The notes under the pieces were generated by a model that was not told the DNA's origin, made no database searches, and saw only the letters and a program-made list of their open reading frames with translations. The translations under genes and the position numbers were made by a program. From NCBI GenBank assembly GCA_009792885.1, contig WMCF01000114.1, forward strand, positions 562,520 to 626,519: a DNA stretch of 64,000 bases. Direction: 5' to 3'. Source of the DNA: Eremophila alpestris peregrina (lineage: Eukaryota > Chordata > Aves > Passeriformes > Alaudidae). This document shows positions 25,901 to 37,786 of this stretch, piece by piece (positions within the stretch are counted from its first letter, which is position 1; every line of letters begins with the position of its first letter).

Positions 25901-28900
25901 AGAGAAATGTTAATCTGTTTCTTTGTGGAGAAGGCTCACAGTACAGAAAGCCCAAAAAACCACGAGAGAAGTGCTTGAAGAGATCATGAAAGGAGACCTT
26001 CAAAGGAAGGGGGCAAAGAACCTTTGGATTACTTTTTTCCTTTGGTTTTTATAATGCATAGAGGACTTGAAAGAGGTTTTTCAGTAGTTCTTTCTTATTC
26101 TAAAAGGATTTTTTTTTTAGTTCCTGCTTTTCTTTTACATTAAAAATTCAAGTCTTGCCTTGAATAGAAGGCTCTGAGGCAAACAGCATCAAAGACATGC
26201 ACAAGTCAGGATCAAGTACATTCATAAGGACATTAGGTTAGTGCCCATCTTGCTTTGGATCCTTAAGGTTGCAGATAAGCCAACAAATTTGAGGATTCAA
26301 AAACCAAATCAAATTTAGTTCAGCTGCAACAAAGACTTTTAGAATAGCAAAAAAAAAAATTAACATCTTTAAATTACTAATTTACTAAATCTTTAAATTA
26401 CTAATGGTTTAACTTAAAATATGTACCCCTAAAAATTCACGGTTGTGTTTTGGCAGAAAAAAACCTATCCTTCATACTCAAAGTGAAATTAGTGATCAAT
26501 AAAATGCCTTTTCATTGCCTTTGTGTCATGGTGAATAGGCTGTAAGTTACCTTTTGAGACAGACTTATACCCCACACCCTTTTTCTGCTGAAGGGTAAAA
26601 TACTTTCCCAGCCAGCTGGTCTCTTTTCTGAGTAGGAAAGCAGCAGCAGAGCTGTTGGAGAAGGACTGGAGACTATTTCTTGTGCAACAACAGAATAAAC
26701 TTCAAGTCTGTTGTACCTACAAAATGCCAGATAATTTTCTCCACTGCTTGTAAGAGCAGGAAGCCTCTCAGACCACTGGGTGGTGAAACTATCTGCTAAA
26801 AAATAAAAATACAAAAGAAAAGCATCTTCTTGCAACACAAACATGTTGGATTTGGAAGTCAGCAAGAGGGAGCAAAGATGGTGCATCTGATGACATTTTC
26901 CCAGTTTCTTTCTCAGGGTAGATCTGAGCTTTCAAAACTGAAGTGTTATTGTAACACTTCTTCCCTGTTCTGCATATGTGGTTTTGGTGGATTGCCTACT
27001 GAATATTGAGTTAGGGATGCTGAGAGCCTGCTCGTGTTCTCAGATTCCTGTGGCTATGTTGCCCTAGTCAGAATTAAATGATACATTACACCCTGAGTCA
27101 CCCTCTGCTAATGCCTGCTAGATGTTTTCTGGCATCAAGGTTTAGAATTGGAGCTCACTGGAAATTTTCCATAGGGGAGATTTTCTATTTATGAGAAAAT
27201 AGGAATTTTCCATGAGGGAAAAAAAGTATGTTTCTGCCAAAAAAATTTGAAAAGGTTTGTTTGTAAAGAGATCAAAAGATAGTATTTCATTTTGAATTGA
27301 CTTGGACTAACCAAACAATGCAATGCCCCAGATGATCCATGTGAATTTTGGATACTTTCTGATGGAAACAGTCCAGCCAGAGCCCAGCCTCAGACAAAGC
27401 AGGGGCTGTGACTACAATTTTCAGATGGCCCAATGTGACTGCTCATTTCTGACAGCCACAAGTGTCACAGGTGCCTGCTGGGCAGGGCAGGGCTGGGGGT
27501 CAACAATCCCCCAGTTATACAGCAGGGTTAGAGCAGCCCCATGCAGGGATCTCCAGCAGCAAGACACAGACCCAGAAAGGTTTTCCAGTGAGGGAGGATG
27601 CACTTCCCAATAATCCCCAGATGCATTCTGAGCTAGCATTTCCACCTCCACATCCTTTCCTTTCTGCTGGCACCACTTCCTCCACTTTTCCACCCCTATT
27701 CCCTATCAGCTCCCATTCTCCTTTCCTCACCCCTCACATCCTCAGTGCCACTCACAGTAACACAGCTGCTGCCCCTCAGCAGCTCCACACTGGCACTGGG
27801 AACCACTGGAGCTGTCTCCTCCTCCCCATCCCACCTCCTTGGCTGGCTGCCCTCACCCCACAGAGGCACCAACTCTGCCAATCACACATGTAGAGCTCCA
27901 GGGGCCACCTCCATGCTGCTTCCCACTAGGAGCATGAAGGGAAGACAAATCCATTGATGCTCTCCTGTCCTTTGCCCCTTCAGCAGCAGTTTCTCCTACA
28001 GCTGAAAATGCTCCCAAAGCTTGGTTTTCATTTGTGTTTCTTTTTGTTTTAAAAACAAAACCACCCAACCTATCATACTTGTCTATAAGGAGGTTCCTCC
28101 TCTGACCTCCCAATACTCATCAGGAAGGCCCTGGAGTGACCTGGAGTGTCTGGACTGTCAAGCCAGTAATAATCTTTTTCTCCTGTATCAACGGGCCCTG
28201 GCTCAGGCCACAATATGCAGATAAACAGCAAGGAAACCAGATCTCAAACCTGAAACTGATGTCACCATGAACAACCAGTGCATGGCCAGGATCTGGTTCT
28301 GTGACTTGGTTGTCGTAGGTACAACAAGGAATGGAAAACTGCCCACTTTGGAGCCTTCTCTGAAGTGTGGAGAACCTTAGATCAGAGCTGCCAGTACTCT
28401 GTCTGGGAAGAGACCTTCTCACTTACATTCTGCCTCCAGAAGTTAAAGGCCACACAGTAAGGACATTCAAATTAATATATTCTGTCACTGGACTTTTGTC
28501 CCTTGACCTATGAACTTCTTTCTTCATTCCCCTCCAAATAAAGCAAAACTTCCCTGTCCCATGAATGTAACTCTGTAGACACTGCAGACCTCTCAGAAGC
28601 AGACCACGTAGCCCAGAAGTTCAGCAGCTACAGGAAGGTCCTGAAGGAAGCAGAGTTTTCTGGGCAGAACTTATTTCCAGCAGCCTTCAGAAAGCTCCAA
28701 ACTATGCCAGAGGGTAAGGCTGGACAGGTGTGGACATGTTGGCACAAATCCAGTTTCTATCAAGCAGCAGGTAACAGTGACACAGCTGTCATCCCCCAGT
28801 GCTCTCCAGGAGAGGCTGCAGGCCAGTCCTGGGAACAGCTTTTGTGTCAGGCCATGAAGCCACTGGTTAACTTTGGGAGCTCATTTGTCCCTCTGTTGTA

Positions 28901-29619
28901 CCAACTCAAAGGCTGTTGGATTTGCAATTGCCTTTTCTCTCCCTGAGAGTGCTGATCCATCAGGCATACAGCACTGCAGGGAAGCAGGCTCTGGCTGATG
29001 CACTGGTGCTGCATGGAAATTGCAAGGGTCAGTCTGAACAGGGGCACGAGGGGCAGAGGTCACTCTGACACCTGTCACTCCTGGTGGCAGCACAGTGCAT
29101 CAATCAGCTGCAGCACAAAGTCTTTTAGAACTAATGGACTGAGGGAACAGGAAGCAAAGATGTGATCTGTGCTGCAGGCAGTGTCACAGGGTGACACTGG
29201 CAGTGTCTAACCCTGCCAGGGGAGGATGTCCCAGCCACCCCCCTACAGCCCAGAGGGGACAGGACTGCAAATCCCACTGACAGAGCCCATCCCTGCCACG
29301 GGAAACCCAAAGCTGAGTGTTCATACAAACATGGCAGCATTTTGAAAGCAGAGGTTTCTAAAGCACTGGCTGTGTGTGGGTGTGGAGAGCACCTGGCCTC
29401 CCAGCAATGTCTGGCCACTAACCACACACCAAACCTGTGGCCTCTCAAAGCAAGGGTCACTCTAGTCAAACTGTGCCCCCATCCCTCTCCACATCCCCAG
29501 CAGCATCCTCCTGTGCCAGACAGTGCTGAGCCCTGTGTGTGCAGTGCCTGTAATTTACTCTAATTCTGTTTTCTGATAATATACAAGTATTATTTTGTTA
29601 CAGTGCAGGTTCTTTTTTC
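19923..29619. other. Intergenic DNA between ITM2C and CAB39, left part
   Basis: No gene is supported. Short open frames around 21100-22100 on both strands have no recognisable motif. A small AT-rich inverted repeat lies at 22211-22280. Other repeats may be present that I cannot name by eye. Confidence 0.6.
22211..22280. repeat. Small AT-rich inverted repeat
   Basis: AGGAATTAAA at 22211-22220, TTTTTAATTCCT at 22242-22253 and AGGAATTAAAAA at 22269-22280. The last two form a perfect 12-bp inverted repeat with a 15-bp loop, and the first copy can pair with the same middle arm. It could be a hairpin or a remnant of a small element. Confidence 0.6.
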
Positions 29620-30060
29620 TTGCTCTTGCCAAGGTCAGGATGAATGATACGTGAGAAACATAAATTCAAGTTGGGACTTGGTGATTTATTCTATCTTATC
29701 TATTTACAGATTATTTACAGACTCACGAGCCCTGAGCTCAAACCAGCTGCTAGAAAAACATGGCAAAATGGCCACTACTGACTTTTTCCGAGGTCTTTTA
29801 AGTACTGTTTACCCAATAACCAGATGACACCTGTATTATTTATGTTTCTGACCCAATTATGACCACTAAAGGCCTGCAATGGGGACCTTTTCACCCAATT
29901 ACAGAAAACCACTCAAACCCATGAAGAAGAAGGAAGGTGAAAAGAAGGACTTAGACAACACCCTAAATCTTCCATCTTGGCTCACACACATTACTATTTG
30001 CTAAAAGCTTAAACCCCAAGTTTTTCACCCTGTAAGATTACACAGCACTATTCAAACCCC
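29620..30060 (-). mobile_element. LTR-like block, probably a solo retroviral LTR
   Basis: On the minus strand the block contains an AATAAA near 29688 within AGATAGAATAAATCACC, as in an LTR R region. Upstream of it lie segments such as AACAGTACTTAAAAG and TTGTCTAAGTCC that resemble passerine endogenous-retrovirus LTRs as I remember them. No internal viral coding sequence flanks it. Ends and target-site duplication could not be fixed, so the coordinates are approximate. Confidence 0.45.
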
Positions 30061-33000
30061 ACACCCACAGCCCCTGTGCTGTCACTCAATCTCAGGAGCC
30101 TGTCTCAAGGTCTCAAGTCAAATGTGGTGCTTGCTGGAGGGTCAGCACCTTTTTAACACAGAAAGCCTAAAATTTTCAGCTTCCAGGGTTCCAGTATTTT
30201 CTATAGGAAATCATGTTACTTGCAGCAATGATACTGTATGATAAACTCTTTACACCCAGAATAAAAATGATCAAATGACTGCACTTCTTACATGACATTA
30301 CAGAATAGTTCCCCAAAAATACAAAGAGCCCCTTGAAAAATAAGCTGAAAAGGCAACTGGCAGAAATCTGAAGGGAAGGGCAAGAATGAAAGACACAATT
30401 TGCTAAGAGGATTGGGATTTTTTAAAGTGTAGAATCAGACTCAGTAAGAGAGAAATTAACTAACAGAAAACAGAAGTGCAGACAATATCTTTTATGGACT
30501 TGGAAGTTCAGAAGCAAGAAGTGGGAGCAGCAAAAGAGATAAAGAAGATTTAAACCATCTTCCATTCCCAGAGCAGAAACAGCTCATGAGGCTGAGCACA
30601 CAGAGTTAGCTGAGTCAAGGGCAGGTCACAGGAAGCTGCTGCTCACTGCTCTGCTGTGACACCAACAGCTCTGCTGCAGAACTGCATCTGCTCTGAACCT
30701 GCCCTATCCTGCTCCAGGCTCTTTTTCCTGGAGGTTTTAAGCTCATCTGTGGGATGAGGCAAGAGCCATCAGGTCAGCCAGGAGCCTGCAGAAAGCTGCC
30801 TGCACAGCAAGGGGCAGCTGGAGCAGCAGCAGAGCCAACATTCTCCTCCTGGGAGCTGGCACAGCCTCCAGAGCTGGGGGGAATGAGCCAAAACCACAGG
30901 CCACACAATAATGTGGCACCTGGGCTCTTACCTGCCTGACAGGTATTTTTCACAACTAGACCAGAGTTTACTGCTCATTGTGAAGAACCATCAGGCAGCA
31001 GATCAATGCAATCATTATCAATTCCTAGGTCTTGCACACCTTTATTAGTAAAATAAGACTTTTTGAAACTGGGATGTCTAAAATTGACAATAACTCACCG
31101 TAGGCATGAATTTAGTCTACTTGAATTTTCCCATATGAACCTTACACCAGAGCACCCCACAAACATGACACCAACTGTGCACTGCAGTCATGTGGTACTA
31201 ATCACCAACCTGCCATGTACAGCTAAGGGAAATTTAATTTACACCAGCCAAGGCTGACAGAAGAAGCATTGCTCAGAAGAAACACAGCTAAAAGAAATAA
31301 CTCAGAACTTAATGCTCTCTTAAAAGTTTCTGCACAAAAATTTAAATTATCCCTATGGTAGCTTTCAGGCTATTCTTGTATCAAAGACATAAAGAGAAAA
31401 CCTTTTAAAATTACAAAGCAGCAGTAAGGAATGACTAACGTAGTATTTTAATATTTTCATTTTTGTCACCATGTCTCTCCCCTTCCACCTGCAGGTTTCA
31501 CCCAAACTTGGTGAACACACAAGAGAAAGACTGGCATTAGAAATGTGAGAGCTGGGTTCCTGCTTCCCAAATAACACCAAGAAGCAAGAACACTTTCAGC
31601 ATCTGCCCATTGAAACTTTTTCACACCTTGGTCCTAGTCAAGCACCTGGTTTTTTATATTAGATAAACTGCAGCCAAAATTCCAAGCCTGCCTATATAGT
31701 GTGTAGCATATTACATATATTACATTCTGATGGCATAGCACCCACTATGGCAAGAAGAATCACCTTTTAAATTACATAATAGATATTTTCAAGCTATTCA
31801 CCAGCTCCAGGGATCTCATCTTACTCTTCTCTGGAAGTCTGTAACTAATCCTATGTGTGCTTTATCTGAGCTTTTTTCCTTCTAGAACATCCCTCAGATA
31901 TGACTTACAGCCCTGACCTGGAGCTCTGTGTGTTGTAAGGGCTCCTCAAACCTGCAGCATGTGCAGCATCACCAACTTCAGCCCAAAGGATTTCCCTGTT
32001 GCTCCAACAGCCTGAAGAAACACAAAAACCCTGCTCTGCCCATGCACTGGGTTTGTGAGATTGTTCTCCTACTTCAAAACACAATTTCTTAGGAAAAGTA
32101 TATTTCATAAAAGGAGTATTATTGTAAATCCTTAAATGCTATTTTCACATAATTTGGATATTAGCTGGCACGATCCAGCCCTCTGCAATTCCAGAGATGG
32201 AAGGTGAGAAAATTCAGCAGCTGCAATCTGAAGTTTGATTGCCAGGTGAACCTTTGAACCCTTTAGTCTCTCCAGAATGTATTTCTCAATCTGTCTAGAT
32301 ACCCAGAAACCTGAATTACAGTCTGATTTCTCAAACTGACACTTTTTCTTTTAATTCCATACAATAGGGAGATGCTGTTAAAGACCTGAGGCCAAAAGCT
32401 TGGCTGGCTCACACTCATTTGTTTAAAAACTGTTCAACACTGCATGCCTTATTTAGATGCCCTGAATTATAGTTACAAAGGCTTATTCATTAGTGTTACA
32501 ATATACAACATTCTTAAACTTAAAACACAGCTTTTATTCTTGCTTTATGCTCAAATAAATGCAAACTTAATTCTTCCTTCAACTCTCTGAATAATACTAA
32601 GTGTATTAAATTCAGTTCAACATCTTTTAATTGTAAAACCTTATTAATTCCCATTTTTATTACCCTGAGTTTATCTTTGGTGGGATGTGAGCCACATTCC
32701 CAAAGGCAGAACTCTTAATGGGCTCCTCCATGACAGCTCAATATAAGGAATTTGCTGGGGAAGAAATGGAGAAACACCTACTGATGATTTAATTTTAGGC
32801 AAGGAGAACAGACAACTGCAGCCATTTATCTTGGTTTTTTCCCAACATAACCACTCCCACTAAAACTTATCTAAATTGTATCTTTATATTACTGCACACT
32901 GTTTATGTTCCTTCATTCCAAACATGCCCTCTTGGTAAATTCTGCAGTGTTGCCAACATCAGGAACACCTAAGGCCAGAGTCAGGTGGTGTCACCTCCAG

Positions 33001-33350
33001 CTGGGGGATAATCTCCCTTGGTGGACATAATCCTGCATACTGGAATTACACAGCCCCACCACAACACAGCTGGAAAACTGTCCTGCAGTGGAAAACCTTT
33101 ATCCTTTATGGAAGTGAGCATCAGTTCTGGCCAGGACATTTCTGAGCAAGGAAGCAAAATATCCTTACTTGTGCAAATCAGAATCTCCAGTAGGAGACCT
33201 CTATAAAAGAACTTACCTTTATTTTTGTTGTCAATACAATACACTCACCAAAAATCTATGTTGGCTGCATAACTTGGGGTTTTTTGGTGGCATTTTTTAA
33301 ACAGAGGTGCATCAACAGGTATTTCAAAATAGGAAGCTGAGCACAGGACA
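30061..33350. other. Intergenic DNA, no feature recognised
   Basis: AT-rich sequence with scattered short open frames and no domain, RNA gene or nameable repeat. Confidence 0.6.
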
Positions 33351-33710
33351 TAGAATGGTCTGGGTTGGAGGGGACTTTAAAGATCATCTCATTCCATCCC
33401 CCCACATGGGCAGAGACCTTTTCCATTAGGCCAGGTTGCTCAAGGCCCCATCCAGGGATGGGGCATCCACAACTCTGGTGATCCTGTTCCACTGCCTCAC
33501 CACCCTTACAATAAAAAATTTCTTCTGTCTTATCCAAACCTGCCATCTCTCAGTTGAAAGCTATTACTCTTTGTTCTGTCACTCCAAGCTCTTCCAAGTA
33601 GTCTATCTTCATCATTCTTCTTCATGAAAGAGCCAATTTCCTTCAAAGAATGCCATCTACTGATGCTTACCACTGCTCCCTCCTTTCAGCTTTTTTCCAA
33701 GTTGTGATTT
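33351..33710 (-). mobile_element. CR1 LINE 3'-end fragment, minus orientation
   Basis: Read from the plus strand it begins with the reverse of a CR1 tail (ATAGAATGGTCTGGGTTGGA, GGGACTTTAAAGATCATCTC). It goes on with TTGCTCAAGGCCCCATCCA, the TTCCACTGCCTCACCACCCT segment and TTTGTTCTGTCACTCCAAGC. The right boundary is approximate. It is a truncated copy. Confidence 0.9.
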
Positions 33711-35169
33711 TTTGGATGTTTTGACCTGCCTCTTGTCACATGGGCTTTAAACTGGATCTGCCCTGGTACACTAGTAAATGCAGATATATGCCAGAAACAA
33801 CTCTTCACAAGTTCAGTGTGCTCAGATTAAGCTGAACGCTGATTTAAAAAGTAACATGTAAAAGAACAGGGTAATGTTTTCCTCGTTATATTGACCATCA
33901 CCTTGAATTGCAATGTGCAGGAAAACTAAAGCAAACAGCACTTACAACTGCCTGACAAAGGCCAAAACCTTTAGAGAAAGGAATACAAATGCATCATGAG
34001 AAATAACCACAAAGATGACAGACAAGAAAGGCCCTGCACCCAGAGATGGCACCAGTGAACAGCCATGGGAAGAAAAGCAGCACAGACAGGGAAATAATTC
34101 AACACAGCAAGCAGCAAAAGTCTAAAACAGAGGGAACAAGGGGAAGAAGCAAAAGGAAAGCTGATGAAGTTTGCCTGCTGGGAATGACCTGGCAGGCCAT
34201 GAACAGAGGGTGACTCACTGAAAGCAGCTTTGTCCACAAGCTGATCCCATGGCTCCAAGGACAGCTCCTGCTGGGGTTCCTGGAGGTGGCAGCTCACAAG
34301 GCAGGTCCTGCTGATCAGCTCTGTGGGGAAAACAAATTTTAAGAAGTCAGGGCAACACCACTTTGCATTTCATGTGCTTCCTCCCACCAGGGCTGTTTCA
34401 AACACCTTGTCAAGTGCCTGATTTCTCCATTCAATTTAAATTTGACATTTGTCTGACTACCAGTACAAATTACTCCTTCCCCCTGTAATCTGTGATCTTC
34501 CTGTCTGTGAGTTAGAGAAATGCCACCATTTTCTATAGAGGCTCAGACAGGTGTGGTCTCTGGTGGAGGCTACCAAAGACCAAATATTTGTCTGCAAAGT
34601 AATTATGTTTCTGAGGGGCAACTTTTTGTTCAGAAATGTTGCTGAACAAAACCATCTGCAGAATCTGCATCAAAACACCTGAATGTTGTTCAAAACATAA
34701 CACCCTCCTGATGTTTGGCACACTGCATCAGCTGGGGTGGTACCTGTGACAGCAGCTCCTCCAGAGGCAGCCAGGAGACCCTGGTGACGAATTACAGACT
34801 CAGCTCCTGAAAACCAGAGAGAAGTGAAGGGCCAAAAATTCATCAACCAACCCTATCAGGTCCTGTCTCCAGCCAGGATGCAGGAAACAGCATCTCCTCT
34901 TTGCCTTTGGTCATGCCAAAAAGAAATAAAACCAGCAATAATAATACAATGAGGCAAGGGAGGCTACCAACAATTAGCTAAAATTGATTGTATCTTTAAT
35001 ACAGTATTTTGTCTTAATTCTTTAAAAATGTTTGTGCAAACCTGAGTTTTTCATGATTTAAAATTATTTCCTATTTAACAGGGAGAAAGCTGAGCCACAT
35101 TAAGGCAATAAGGGAGACCTGACACACATTCACAAGAAACTGATCCTCTTCAGTAACACAGTAAAGAAC
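33711..35169. other. Intergenic DNA downstream of the CAB39 polyadenylation site
   Basis: No gene or nameable repeat seen. CAB39 transcription should run into this sequence before terminating. Confidence 0.6.
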
Positions 35170-35194
35170 ACACACTTTTCTTCAAAATTTTATT
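35166..35194 (-). terminator. Main CAB39 polyadenylation signal
   Basis: On the minus strand AATAAA occupies 35194-35189. About 14 nt further on comes a GTGTGTGTTC stretch (35175-35166), a textbook downstream element. Cleavage would fall around 35175-35180. This is the strongest signal-plus-element pair I noticed downstream of the CAB39 stop. Confidence 0.7.
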
Positions 35195-35302
35195 TTAATT
35201 TAAATTATGGGGCCAGCCAGATTTTTTTGGATACGAAATGCATTTTCCTCAGGAGAAATGAAATGCTACCACGGAAATAGAATTACAATTGTATACATCT
35301 CT

Positions 35303-35306
<4 letters not shown>

Positions 35307-35360
<54 letters not shown>
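35307..35360. repeat. 54-base A homopolymer (U54 in the CAB39 mRNA)
   Basis: An uninterrupted run of 54 A on the plus strand, read as T/U on the CAB39 strand. It sits about 113 nt upstream of the main AATAAA. No recognisable SINE or retrocopy body precedes it and no clear flanking duplication was found. The exact length may be affected by sequencing or assembly. Confidence 0.9.
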
Positions 35361-35361
<1 letters not shown>

Positions 35362-36795
35362 CCAAATGAAAAACCACTTGCATTTAAATATGTTTTAGTT
35401 ATTACCCTTAAGCCTTCAAGCAGATAAGAAACCACTTCCAGAACAAGTCTTTTAATATGAACAGCACATCAAAGGAGCTTTAATTTAAATACAACTTCTT
35501 TTCGAAAGCCAACATTCAAATGTTTCCACATATTAAAAAAGTCACCATAGCCATTGATTCCAAGGCCTAATATAGAGAAACCTCTATCCCAGTCCAAATG
35601 TTTTCACTTCTTTACACATAGAAATCTTTAGTACATCTACGTCTTTCTAAAGAGGAAGCCTTACATGTTATGGTGAGTAACTTGGCAAATAATGTTTTCC
35701 TCCACTAAGCTATGATAAACCAAAATATAACAGACTGTTAGTACTGAACTACAACACCACCTCAGTGCCAGCTTTGCCTGGCATCCCCGGGAAGAGTCAG
35801 CTGTTTTCTTTCCTGTAAGCAAAATGATTCTGTTTGCAAAGGACACGTTAAGAACCTTTAAAAGACCAATCTTGATGTTAAGAGCAGTTTTAAACGACCG
35901 AGTGAAAACACTCAATTTTCTGGAGCTCTTGGATTTCCCTTGTGAAGGCTTTCAGATCAGCTCAAACATCACTGATTGCGAAATATTTCAAATGGGAGGA
36001 GGGCAGGAAGCAACAAACACTTTCTGTAGCATTCGCAATCATTCAGTCATGCAGAATTGGAACTTTCAGACCCCAATCCACGAGTTTTTGCTTGGTTGTG
36101 ATCTTAGCATTACTATATGAAGGATAGATACAATTTTAATAACATCATTTAGCTATATTTAGTAGATTCCTTTTGTATGGTCACAGTAACAAAAACATGG
36201 TGCAAAATCAGTTGGGTTTTCTGTTTTTATAAATACTGATAATTTGCAGCATTAAAGAACAAAATCAACAAAAAATTAGATAATTTTGTTATCCTCAGAC
36301 ACCTATGAAATTGCTTCTTGAGGTCGGAAGGGATGAAGTCACTCACACAACTATTGTACTGAGTTATTTACTGTAAGAAATGATGCACTGCAGGCTCCCC
36401 AGAAGTCAGAGGAATCCATATTAATTTAGCATAATCCTTGCCATTTGCAGAGCTGGTGAGCACAATGCTGGTTTAATTAAATAAGGCCAATATTATCTGG
36501 TAAGAATGCAGTAGAAAGGGTTCCAGTTCTCTGTTTCAGCCTACCCTAATTGATGGCACCTCATTACATAAGTGAATACACAGAATTTGTTTGGGTTTGG
36601 ATTTTTGTTTCCTTTTAAATGCTGCAGTACTTCAGATTGTTAAATCAGCATTTCCATGTGATCTGAAGTATTCAATTACATATGAGCATTCATTTTGCAA
36701 AACTCAATATTAGGTAATAGTTACAGACTAATACAATAACATTCCTCTGCTGTACAAATTAAATCATATTTTAAAGAAATGAGCAGCCTAGGAGT

Positions 36796-36803
36796 TATAT
36801 ACA
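36796..36803 (-). promoter_or_regulatory. Second Pumilio response element in the CAB39 3' UTR
   Basis: The mRNA-sense octamer is again TGTATATA (UGUANAUA consensus). Pairing with the copy at 36983-36990 raises the chance that it is real, but AT-rich sequence makes single matches common. Confidence 0.5.
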
Positions 36804-36982
36804 AAAGAAACCAGCAAGCATTGTTGAAATGAAATGCAAAATGTCACTGCCAGGTCTACTGTCTGAAATACCTTTAAAGTAAAATTAACAAAAACCCTTA
36901 GAACATATTTCCAAGTTTACAAGTCAAGTCTCAGAAAAATCAAATCATGTCGAAAAAAAAATCTATAAAGCAGTGAAAGGCA

Positions 36983-36990
36983 TATATACA
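36983..36990 (-). promoter_or_regulatory. Pumilio response element in the CAB39 3' UTR
   Basis: The mRNA-sense octamer is TGTATATA, matching the UGUANAUA consensus for PUM proteins. It is one of two copies about 187 nt apart. Confidence 0.5.
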
Positions 36991-37474
36991 TTTTCCTTAT
37001 GAACCTGGAGATTTCACTCTTTTAAAAGTTGCTAAGTTTCAATATCAGTTTATTTGCAAGACAACTGTTTATCCCAATAAGCTCACATCTTAGATACATT
37101 TCCCCTTTGATTACAAATAAAGCACTGCACATTTTTTTTTTTTAAATCAAGGCATATAATCTTATACTATGGTGCCAGGTATGCACAGGTCACATTGTGC
37201 TCATTATCTCAAACAAGGTAAGTGCAAACATACAGATTTATTCAGATTTGCAAGCATGCAACCTGTTACTGAACTACATGAATACCTTCTCTCCTAGACC
37301 AAACTAGTATCTATATGTTTGCTTTCACGAACCTAGAATCTTTCTTTTCAGGACTCCTAAAACAAGCAGTGTCTTTGAATTCTGAAATGACACAAATATC
37401 AAGAAAGTCCACATTGTGCAAGAAAGCAGCAGCTATGTTTCTCAACTTGGACTAAAAATGAAAAGAGAAAAACA

Positions 37475-37482
37475 AAACCGTT
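37475..37482 (-). promoter_or_regulatory. miR-451 seed-match site in the CAB39 3' UTR
   Basis: The mRNA-sense sequence AACGGTTT is complementary to bases 1-8 of miR-451 (5' AAACCGUU...). It lies about 116 nt past the stop codon. CAB39 is an established miR-451 target in mammals, so a seed match in the expected transcript and strand is unlikely to be chance. Function in this species is inferred. Confidence 0.75.
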
Positions 37483-37586
37483 CACTGAACAGCAGATTAG
37501 CAGTAATGTTCCTCATGAATCGATAAGAGTGCCTGATGCTGAATATCTAACAGCAAATGCTGAATTTGGGTTTAATATTTTAAAGG

Positions 37587-37592
37587 TTTATT
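37587..37592 (-). promoter_or_regulatory. AATAAA hexamer 5 nt after the CAB39 stop codon
   Basis: Minus-strand AATAAA at 37592-37587, immediately behind the TAA. If used, it would give an mRNA with almost no 3' UTR, lacking the miR-451 and Pumilio elements. No clear GU-rich downstream element is obvious, so use is uncertain. Confidence 0.35.
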
Positions 37593-37597
37593 GGAGT

Positions 37598-37786
37598 TTA
37601 AGCTTCTTGCTGCGCTGGTCTCTTCAAATCCCTGATCTGTTTAACTAAATAGGTCTTCTCATCATTAAATTGTTCATCCTCGGTCCTGTCATTCTGAAAC
37701 TTGCTGAGGAACTCAATAAGTTTGGTCTGATTCTTTAGAAGGATGTCTAATATAGGCTGTGTCTTGTTAGGATTGGCTACAAACAC
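37598..37786 (-). CDS. CAB39: CAB39 last coding exon (residues 280-341 and stop)
   Basis: A 189-nt coding segment encoding 62 residues and a TAA stop at 37600-37598. It begins [17 protein letters not shown] after the acceptor TTTTCTTGCAG and ends KRPAQQEA. The '[14 protein letters not shown]' and 'PAQQEA' stretches distinguish CAB39 from CAB39L. The same exon continues into the 3' UTR. Confidence 0.97.
   Translation of the reverse strand: MFVANPNKTQPILDILLKNQTKLIEFLSKFQNDRTEDEQFNDEKTYLVKQIRDLKRPAQQEA

Larger units (their letters stand above)
35170..37597 (-). other. CAB39: CAB39 3' untranslated region
   Basis: About 2.4 kb of AT-rich sequence follows the stop codon without a splice signal that I would trust. 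It ends at an AATAAA with a GU-rich downstream element (see 35166-35194). Besides the elements listed separately, minus-strand AATAAA hexamers occur within it near 37061 and 37237, so shorter mRNA forms are possible. The length fits the long 3' UTR I remember for mammalian CAB39. The 3' end is inferred from signals only. Confidence 0.75.
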
